Below are positions 24,885 to 35,000 of a stretch of DNA of 64,000 nucleotides, piece by piece. A model generated the notes under the pieces. The model had not been told where the DNA came from. It did no database searches and was given only the letters and a program-made list of their open reading frames with translations. The translations under genes and the position numbers were made by a program. Source of the DNA: Macrostomum hystrix (Eukaryota > Platyhelminthes > Macrostomidae); contig CATNEN010000038.1 in NCBI GenBank assembly GCA_950097015.1, positions 17,308,001-17,372,000 on the forward strand. The letters are read 5' to 3'. The first letter of the stretch is position 1. Every line of letters starts with the position of its first letter.

Positions 24885-25410
24885 TCTCTAACAGGAAGAT
24901 GCCATTATCTCTAACAGGTAGATGTCATTATCTCTAACAGGTAGATGCCATTATCTCTAATAGGTAGATGTCATTATCTCTAACAGGTAGATGTCATTAT
25001 CTCTAACAGGTAGATGTCATTATCTCTAACAGGTAGATGTCATTATCTCTAACAGGTAGATGTCATTATCTCTAACAGGTAGATGTCATTATCTCTATAG
25101 TGTAGGCAGTGTAGTGTTATCTCTAACAGGTAGATGTCATTATCTCTAACAGGTAGATGTCATTATCTCTAACAGGTAGATGTCATTATCTCTAACAGGT
25201 AGATGTCATTATCTCTAACAGGTAGATGTCATTATCTCTAACAGGTAGATGTCATTATCTCTAACAGGTAGATGTCATTATCTCTAACAGGTAGATGTCA
25301 TTATCTCTAACAGGTAGATGTCATTATTTCTAACATGTAGATGTCATTATCTCTAACAGGTAGATGTCATTATTTCTAACATGTAGATGTCATTATTTCT
25401 AAAATTCTAA
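24885..25410. repeat. 23-bp minisatellite with AG|GT
   Basis: About 22 units of 23 bp around CTCTAACAGGTAGATGTC. It is interrupted near 25096-25118 by TAGTGTAGGCAGTGTAG, which matches the 23.6-24.2 kb array. Each unit has CTAACAG directly before GTAGAT. Confidence 0.95.
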
Positions 25411-25496
25411 AGAAACAAAGTTATTAAACATTATTATTGTACTCGTGCGCATTGGTTATAGCATTTACCTACTGTACTTTTTGTATTTTATTCAAG

Positions 25497-25582
25497 GGGA
25501 AATAGATATAGCTTCTAATCCCGAGGAAAAACAGGTTTTGTGTGCAGGAAAGAAGGAAAATGCGCAACATACTCTACTGACA
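25497..25582 (+). CDS. Candidate isolated exon, plus strand
   Basis: Acceptor-like TGTATTTTATTCAAG, then 86 open bases (phase 1 to phase 0), then GTGAGTAAG, a strong donor. The peptide contains EIDIASNPEEKQVLCAGKK. No relative is recognised and its phase does not connect with the 20587-20700 candidate. It may be a false exon. Confidence 0.2.
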
Positions 25583-26047
25583 GTGAGTAAGTAGTGTGGC
25601 GCAGAGCAGAATGTTGATGTTAGAAAATAAATTAACACTGGTTTAGAACGACCAGAGCTAAAGTTAACTGAAGTATCAGTATTTACAGAAATAAAACATT
25701 TACTCAGCAAAACAAATGAATTTCGTATTAGATAGCATTTTGCTGAGTAAATTTGAAAATCAATACAAAAATTGTTTTTAAGGTGTCGAAAGGTAAAAAT
25801 TTCAAGGAAATCGTTTCATGCGGCTTATTTTCTAAAATCTAATTTGATAACTATTTTATAGAAAATTCATAACTAATATTGCGTTCAGTTAAAAAACGCG
25901 AAAATGGTACTGCAGATAAACAAACAAAAAAGCAAAAAACTTAAAGAGAAAACAAGAAAATAAGCATGATTCCATAATTGAATTTCTGTTTTTCATTTTC
26001 CCGAAGCAACCACCCTGATTCGCCGCTAGACCAGAGGAAACAGATTT

Positions 26048-29000
26048 TTAGAGCTGTGGCTTGCTCACACTTGGCAGATCGTGCAACAGTCTGGCTCTGA
26101 CTGGACCTGCTGACGACATCGTCTGGGATCGACATCGGCTCTGACGCTGACGCTCACAGCTGGGCTGAACAACGCAATGACGCTGAGATGCTGGACGATT
26201 CAATTGGTGATTTTTTACGACGATGCGTTTCTGTAGGCTGGCGCCTGCTGGTGACTGCTGCTGCTGCTGCTGCTGCTGCGGCTGCTGCTGCTGGTGTTCT
26301 GAATGCTTCGGTGATGCAGGATCAGCAGAGCTGCAACCAGAGCTGGCGAGTGCGGCCTGAAAGTACCATAGACAGTGACTAACAGTAGCTACCCTCAATG
26401 ACCAAAACAGTAGCCACCCTCCATGACCAAAAAGTAGCTTTCCTCAATGACCAATGACCAAACAGTAGCTTATCCTCCATGACCAAACAGTAGCTTATCC
26501 TCCATGACCAAACAGTAGCTTATCCTCCATGACCAAAACAGTAGCTTATCCTCCATGACCAAACAGTAGCTTATCCTCCATGACCAAAACAGTAGCTTAT
26601 CCTCCATGGCCAAACAGTAGCTTATCCTCCATGACCAAACAGTAGCTTATCCTCCATGACCAAACAGTAGCTTATCCCCCATGACCAAAACAGTAGCCAC
26701 CCTCAATGACCAAAAAGTAGCTTTCCTCAATGACCAATGACCAAACAGTGGCTTATCCCCCATGACCAAAAAGTAGCTTTCCTCAATGACCAATGACCAA
26801 AACAGTAGCTACCCTCAATGACCAATGACCAAACAGTAGCTTATCCCCCATGACCAAAACAGTAGCTACCCTCAATGACCAAAACAGTAGCTTATCCTCC
26901 ATGACCAAACAGTAGCTTATCCCCCATGACCAAAACAGTAGCTTATCCTCCATGACCAAAACAGTAGCTTATCCTCCATGACCAAAACAGTAGCTTATCC
27001 TCCATGGCCAAACAGTAGCTTATCCTCCATGACCAAACAGTAGCTTATCCTCCATGACCAAACAGTAGCTTATCCCCCATGACCAAAACAGTAGCCACCC
27101 TCAATGACCAAAAAGTAGCTTTCCTCAATGACCAATGACCAAACAGTGGCTTATCCCCCATGACCAAAAAGTAGCTTTCCTCAATGACCAATGACCAAAC
27201 AGTAGCTTATCCCCCATGACCAAAACAGTAGCTACCCTCAATGACCAAAACAGTAGCTTATCCCCCATGACCAAACAGTAGCTTATCCCCCATGACCAAA
27301 ACAGTAGCTACCCTCAATGACCAAAACAGTAGCTTATCCTCCATGACCAAATTAACAGTAGCTTATCCCCCATGACCAAAACAGTAGCTTATCCCCCATG
27401 ACTAAAACAGTAGCTTATCCTCCATGACCAAATAGCAAGTACACTCCATGAAAAAAAGCAGAACAATTCAAAGCTTTATTATTTTGACTACCTTCCAACC
27501 TTACCAATGGACTGGCAGGCTGTATACTGATGACGTCATCCTCATATCTTCCTGACACTAGTGCCACATTGATGGCTCTACCAAGGTCATCAATAGCTGC
27601 AGTCTGGGTCGGATAATCCGAAGCAAATTTGCGACTGAAAGGCTAAAATATTGTCGGTTTTTTTATTTAGCAATTTGTAGCAAATCTGTCAAATTAATCC
27701 TTTCAGTCAGTAGCTTAGTCTGTTAAATTAATCCTGTCTGTCAGTAGCTTAGGCTGTCAAATTAATCCTGTCTGTCAGTAGCTTAGGCTGTCAAATTAAT
27801 CCTGTCTGTCAGTAGCTTAGGCTGTCAAATTAATCCTGTCTGTCAGTAGCTTAGTCTGTCAAATTAATCCTGTCTGTCAGTAGCTTAGGCTGTCAAATTA
27901 ATCTGTCTTCTGCTAGCTAGGCTGTCAAATTAATCCTGTCTGTTAGAAGCTAGGCTGTCTAATTAACCTGTCTGTTAGAAGCTAGGCTGTCTAATTAACC
28001 TGTCTGTTAGAAGCTAGGCTGTCTAATTAACCTGTCTGTTAGAAGCTAGGCTGTCTAATTAGCCTGTCTGTTAGAAGCTAGGCTGTCTAATTAACCTGTC
28101 TGTTAGAAGCTAGGCTGTCTAATTAACCTGTCTGTTAGAAGCTAGGCTGTCTAATTAATCTGTCTATTAATTAATAGGCTTTCTAACCTGATCTGACTCC
28201 ATCATTTGATCCATGGTTCTGGGTCTTTCAACCAGTCCTCTTTGAAGCTGTTCAGACGCAACGGGTTTCATTCCTGACGACAGTCGGCCGCGATGACCCT
28301 GCCGATGCTCTCGACTCTTGCGCGAGTAATTGACAGTGTTGCCGCCACCGCCGCTGGCTGAGCAGCCGTCGCATTGAGCATCACTGCGTTCCCGGCGATT
28401 GCTGTACAGTTTCTTTTTTAGTCTGCTCCTAGAAGACAATATTAATTATAGGTCTCGATTTGGTCATGGAGAGTAGATTCTTTATTGGTCATGGAGGGTA
28501 GATTCTTTATTGGTCATGGAGGGTAGATTCTTTATTGGTCAGGGAGGGTGGATTATTTATTGGTCATGGAGGGTAGATAACTTATTGGTCATGGAGGGTG
28601 GATTATTTATTGGTCATGGAGGGTGAATTATTTATTGGTCATGGAGGGTAGATTATTTATTGGTCATGGAGGGTGGATTATTTATTGGTCATGGAGGGTA
28701 GATTATTTATTGGTCATGGAGGGTGGATTATTTATTGGTCATGGAGGGTGGATTATTTATTGGTCATGGAGGGTAGACTATTTATTGGTCATGGAGGGTA
28801 GATTATTTATTGGTCATGGAGGGTAGATTATTTATTGGTCATGGAGGGTAGATTATTTATTGGTCACGGAGGGTAGATTATTTATTGGTCATGGAGGGTT
28901 TATTGGTCATGGAGGGTAGATTCTTTATTGGTCATGGAGGGTGGATTATTTATTGGTCATGGAGGGTAGATTATTTATTGGTCATGGAGGGTAGATTATT

Positions 29001-32000
29001 TATTGGTCATGGAGGGTAGATTATTTATTGGTCATGGAGGGTAGATTCTTTATTGGTCATGGAGGGTTTATTGGTCATGGAGGGTAGATTATTTATTGGT
29101 CATGGAGGGTGGATTTTTTATTGGTCATGGAGGGTGGATTCTTTATTGGTCATGGAGGGTAGACTATTTATTGGTCATGGAGGGTGGATTATTTATTGGT
29201 CATGGAGGGTGGATTATTTATTGGTCATGGAGGGTAGATTATTTATTGGTCATGGAGGGTAGATTATTTATTGGTCATGGAGGGTAGATTCTTTATTGGT
29301 CATGGAGGGTTTATTGGTCATGGAGGGTAGATTATTTATTGGTCATGGAGGGTGGATTTTTTATTGGTCATGGAGGGTGGATTCTTTATTGGTCATGGAG
29401 GGTAGACTATTTATTGGTCATGGAGGGTGGATTATTTATTGGTCATGGAGGGTAGACTATTTATTGGTCATGGAGGGTGGATTATTTATTGGTCATGGAG
29501 GGTGGATTCTTTATTGGTCATGGAGGGTAGACTATTTATTGGTCATGGAGGGTGGATTATTTATTGGTCATGGAGGGTGGATTCTTTATTGGTCATGGAG
29601 GGTAGATTCTTTATTGGTCATGGAGGGTAGATTATTTATTGGTCATGGAGGGTGGATTATTTATTGGTCATGGAGGGTAGACTATTTATTGGTCATGGAG
29701 GGTGGATTATTTATTGGTCATGGAGGGTAGATTATTTATTGGTCATCGAGGGTGGATTTCGTTTGGTCATGGAGGGTGGATTTTCCGTATGGCATGGAGG
29801 CTAAATTTAAACTAAACGAAAAGTCTGTTGGTATTGAAAAGTCGGTAAAAAAGGCTATAAATATTTCTTCTTGGCAATGTTAATCAAATCGGATATCTCA
29901 TTAGCAATAAACCATAGTTTCTAATTATCGAATGACCAAATATGTCATTATATTCTGATCAATCTACAATCTGCTTTGATCAATATGCGAGCTGAATAAT
30001 TAGTGTAGTTTACTCACACTTCTTCTATTTTTAGTCCGAAATAATGATGCCAACAAAGTGCACTGCCAGATGTCTACTAGCTAGGCTTTTCGAGATATCA
30101 ATGACTAAATGAATAACAAAGGTTATTTCTCTGACACTGTCCAGCATAGTCAAATCGATGCACTTTTAAAGGAAACCAAAGGGGAAGAAATGTGATATTG
30201 ACTAGCCTACTAGGATATGTAGCAACTAAAGAATGACATCTCGCTTGACTTTTTATTTACGAGCGTATATTTGCTTTTTATTTTAACATTTCTCATCAAC
30301 TTTCCTGTTTCCTCTGTTGTTCTATCTTTTCTCTCCATTGTTCTATCTTTTCTCTCCATTGTTCTATCATTTCTCTCTATTGTTCTATCTTTTCTCTCTC
30401 TTTTGTTTTATCTTTTCTCTCCATTGTTCTATCATTTCTCTCTATTGTTCTATCTTTTCTCTCCATTGTTCTATCTTTTCTCTCCATTGTTCTATCTTTT
30501 CTCTCTGTTTTGTTTTATCTTTTCTCTCCATTGTTTTATCATTTCTCTCTATTGTTCTATCTTTTCTCTCCATTGTTCTATCTTTTCTCTCCATTGTTCT
30601 ATATTTTCTCTCCATTGTTCTATCATTTCTCTCTATTGTTCTATCATTTCTCTCCATTGTTCTATCATTTCTCTCTATTGTTCTATCTTTTCTCTCCATT
30701 GTTCTATCTTTTCTCTCCATTGTTCTATCTTTTCTCTCTATTGTTCTATCATTTCTCTCCATTGTTCTATCATTTCTCTCCATTGTTCTATCATTTCTCT
30801 CTATTGTTCTATCTTTTCTCTCCATTGTTCTATATTTTCTCTCCATTGTTCCATATTTTCTCTCCGTTGTTATATCTTTTCTCTCCATTGTTCTATCTTT
30901 TCTTTCCATTGTTCTATCTTTTCTCTCTATTGTTCTATCTTTTCTCTCCATTGTTCTATCTTTTCTTTCCATTGTTCTATCTTTTCTCTCTATTGTTCTA
31001 TCTTTTCTCTCCATTGTTCTATCTTTTCTCTCCATTGTTCTATCTTTTCTCTCCAATGTTCTATCTTTTCTCTCCAATGTTCTATCTTTTCTCTCCAATG
31101 TTCTATCTTTTCTCTCCATTGTTCTATCTTTTCTCTCTATTGTTCTATCTTATTCCCAGTATTTTCCTCACCTGAATCTCAAGATGGCAGCCACCAGAAA
31201 GAAGGCGGATATGATTGCACCGCAAACGGTGAAGACAATAGTCTGTTTGAAGGTGATTGGCGCGCTAGCTGGACCTGAAATTTAATCGATTTTAGATTCA
31301 ATAGCTTTGTGCATTAAACAAAAAGTAACTGGAAACTTTGCTTTTGCTTGGACAATGTCTTCTAATTAATTTTCTGTACATTGAATCACTAAGCTATCGA
31401 ATTTAACAGTATCCAAAAATTGACTACTTAATGAAACATATTAATTAATTCTATCATTGTTTCTTGTAATCGCATTTTCTAAATCTACAGTATCATATTT
31501 GTCAGATTTAAAGTAAATGTGCAAGCAAACTGAAAGCTTAACATTGAAAGCTTAAGCAGAACTTTAGAATATCCTTTGCTGCACTGTAATTCTAACTGTC
31601 TCTTTGATCTTGTGCCTTGCATTGGGGAGGGACATACTCTCGACAATCGTTGAGCTGTCTTTACAGCTTCTCAAATGTCTACTTTGTCTGATAATGAAGG
31701 TGCGCTCGCTTCGTGACTATGTTTGCCATTCACTGTACATAACCTGGAGTATGACGCTTGTGTTGTTAAGGTGTCTTTACCGACTTTCTTTGGGGTGACT
31801 TTACAGCATTGGGGGTGTATTTATGGACTCTTTTGGGTGTCTTTACTGTCTTTGCGGTGTCTTTACTGTCTTAGGGTTGTATTGACTGACTCTTTTAGGC
31901 GTCATTACTGTCTTTAAGGGATTTTTACTGTATTCGGGTTGTCTTTACAGACTATCTTTGGGATGTCTTTACCGACTGTCTATGGGGTGTCTTTACCGAC

Positions 32001-35000
32001 TGTCTATGGGGTGTCTTTACCGACTGTCTATGGGGTGTCTTTACCGACTGTCTATGGGGTGTCTTTACCGACTGTCTATGGGGTGTCTTTACCGACTGTC
32101 TCTAAGGGTGTCTTTAACGACTGTCTATGGGATGTTTTTACCGACTGTCTCTGGGGTGTCTTTAACGAATGTCTATGGGGTGTCTTTACCGACTGTCTAT
32201 GGGATGTCTTTACCGACTGTCTATGGGGTGTCTTTACCGACTGTCTATGGGATGTCTTTACCGACTGTCTATGGGGTGTCTTTACCGACTGTCTCTAAGG
32301 GTGTCTTTACCGACTGTCTCTGGGGTGTCTTTACCGACTGTCTCTGGGGTGTCTTTGCCGACTGTCTATGGGGTGTCTCTACCGACTGTCTATGGGATGT
32401 CTTTACCGACTGTCTATGGGGTGTCTTTACCGACTGTCTATGGGATGTCTTTACCGACTGTCTATGGGGTGTCTTTACCGACTGTCTCTGGGGTGTCTTT
32501 ACCGACTGTCTATGGGGTGTCTTTACCGACTGTCTATGGGGTGTCTTTACCGACTGTCTCTGGGGTGTCTTTACAGACTGTCTATGGGGTGTCTTTACCG
32601 ACTGTCTATGGGGTGTCTTTACCGACTATGGGGTGTCTTTACCGACTGTCTATAGGGTGTCTTTACCGACTGTCTATGGGGTGTCTTTACCGACTGTCTA
32701 TGGGGTGTCTTTACAGACTGTCTATGGGGTGTCTTTACCGACTGTCTATGGGATGGCTTTACCGACTGTCTATGGGGTGTCTTTACCGACCGTCTATGGG
32801 ATGTCCTTTCTGTCTGTCTTTGGGAGTATTCTTACAGGCAATATGGGGTGTCTTCAATGACTATGTAATTTGTCCATCTTTTATGTTCTTTATTGTGAGG
32901 CTGTCATTGAAATGTCACACAGAAACCGAAGCAAACTCACTTCGCACTGAATAATGCATGAGCGAGTGCACTTTAATGTGTGTTAGGGAATCTAAATAGT
33001 ATTATACTTCCTCCAGGGAGTCATTTATCATTTAGCGAATGGACTACCTTATAATCCCTTGACTCCCCTGAGTCCATATTTCCCATACTCGAGTGTGGCA
33101 AGCTGGCTCCACCCAAGGCATCTGTGTACAGCGATTCCCGAGTGGCGAAATTCTGCCTAGGGGAGTGATGCTCAATGTGGCACGTGCTCATATCAATAAT
33201 GCATCTTGGGCCAATTTTTGCTGAGCATCCGATTCTAAAACCGAACTGTCCAATCCCATCCTATATTTATGACTATGGCTCAAATGTATCAGCTTTCTGC
33301 ATGAGTCTTCTGACATTTCTGAGAAACGATTTGATGAGAAACGTTTCGAGATTTGAGCAGGTGGTGTACATAAAGAATAACCTATTTTCGTGAAATTCCA
33401 CCAAAAGTGGATTAAAAACTTCTGCTATTTTACTATGAACTAGCTTTCAAAGCCGTCCGACGCCAGCATCGTCGGAACATCGGCGGCAGCCATCGTTGAG
33501 ATGCCAATCGGGTGCTTTTGATGAAGGTCCAGACGGTCGCCGCCGATGCTCCAGACGGTGATGAAGATGACCCTGGAAAATGGGATGCTGATAGCAAAGA
33601 TCCCTATGTGTGTCAATGTTTGACTTCTGCTACGATTCCGTGAGTAGGTTTGACTTCTGGTACGATTCCACGAGTAGCTTTGACTTCAGCTGCGATTCTG
33701 TGAGTATGTTTGACTTCAGCTGCGATTCTGTGAGTAGGTTTGACTTCAGCTGCGATTCTGTGAGTAGCTTTGACTTCTGGTACGATTCCACGAGTAGGTT
33801 TGACTTCTGCTGCGATTCTGTGAGTAGGTTTGACTTCTGCTACGATTCTGTGAGTAGCTTTGACTTCTGGTACGATTCCACGAGTAGGTTTGACTTCTGG
33901 TTCGACCCTGTGAGTAGGTTTGACTTCTGGTTCGACCCTGTGAGTAGGTTTGACTTCTGGTTCGACCCTGTGAGTAGGTTTGACTGCAGCTGCGATTCTG
34001 TGAGTAGGTTTGACTTCAGCAACGATTCTGTGAGTAAGTTTGACTTCAGCAACGATTCTGTGAGTAGGTTTGACTTCAGCAACGATTCTGTGAGTAAGTT
34101 TGACTTCAGCAACGATTCTGTGAGTAGGTTTGACTTCAGCAACGATTCTGTGAGTAGGTTTGACTTCAGCAACGATTCTGTGAGTAGGTTTGACTTCTGC
34201 TGCGATTCTGTGAGTAGGTTTGACTTCAGCAACGATTCTGTGAGTAGGTTTTACTTCTGGTGCGATTCTGTGAGTAGCTTTGACTTCTGGTCCGATTCTG
34301 TGAGTAGTTTTTACTTCAGCTACGATTGACATTGATTGGTGAGCCGACATGATTCCATCATTCCAAAAATGAATTTTTTGACAAGAAGAACTATAACTAT
34401 AATTTGGTGGGCTTTTCGCCACCAGACACCCCGACGAGAATGGTTGAATAACTCGACGATGGCAATGTTTTGGGATTCTGGAATGTGATGTTTCATCACA
34501 TTTTCATGGCGATTGAGTGAATACTTTTGTGTTTCTACTGTTAAAATCCGCTGAAACTTGGCTTGAAACGAGAAACGGTGTAGCTGAAAGACATTGTTTG
34601 GATTAACAAATGTTCGATTCAAACAAATTTAGAAAAAAAACACATTAAAAGTGCACAAAAATGAAGACAAATCTCACTTATATATTAGCCTAACAATCTA
34701 TGGATGGGGATTTGGGATGAAAAGCTCGGGAAAAAAACCCGATAAACAACAGAGTTTGTGCCCCCAACCAACAGCACGAGTCCAACACATTTATCATAAA
34801 ACAGTCCAGTACTATCTCGCTATTATATATACACATATCTCGAGCGGTTGTTTATGATATCATGCAGCATGCATGCAATCCAGGCCCCCCTAGATGTTAA
34901 AGGCAGCTATATATATAACAGCAGCTATTCTATTTGTTTAGGTGAGAGAGAGATAGAGAGAGACAGACGTACGTCCCACAGTTCGGTTGGGACTTTGGCG

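Noticed and set aside
30271-31285. Frames of more than 200 codons in three plus frames and one minus frame
   Set aside because: The 21-bp array has no stops in these frames; the real coding piece here is only the minus-strand exon 31274-31172.
31939-32954. 300-codon plus-strand frame rich in Val/Ser/Leu/Tyr
   Set aside because: Shadow of the 24-bp array (8 codons per unit).
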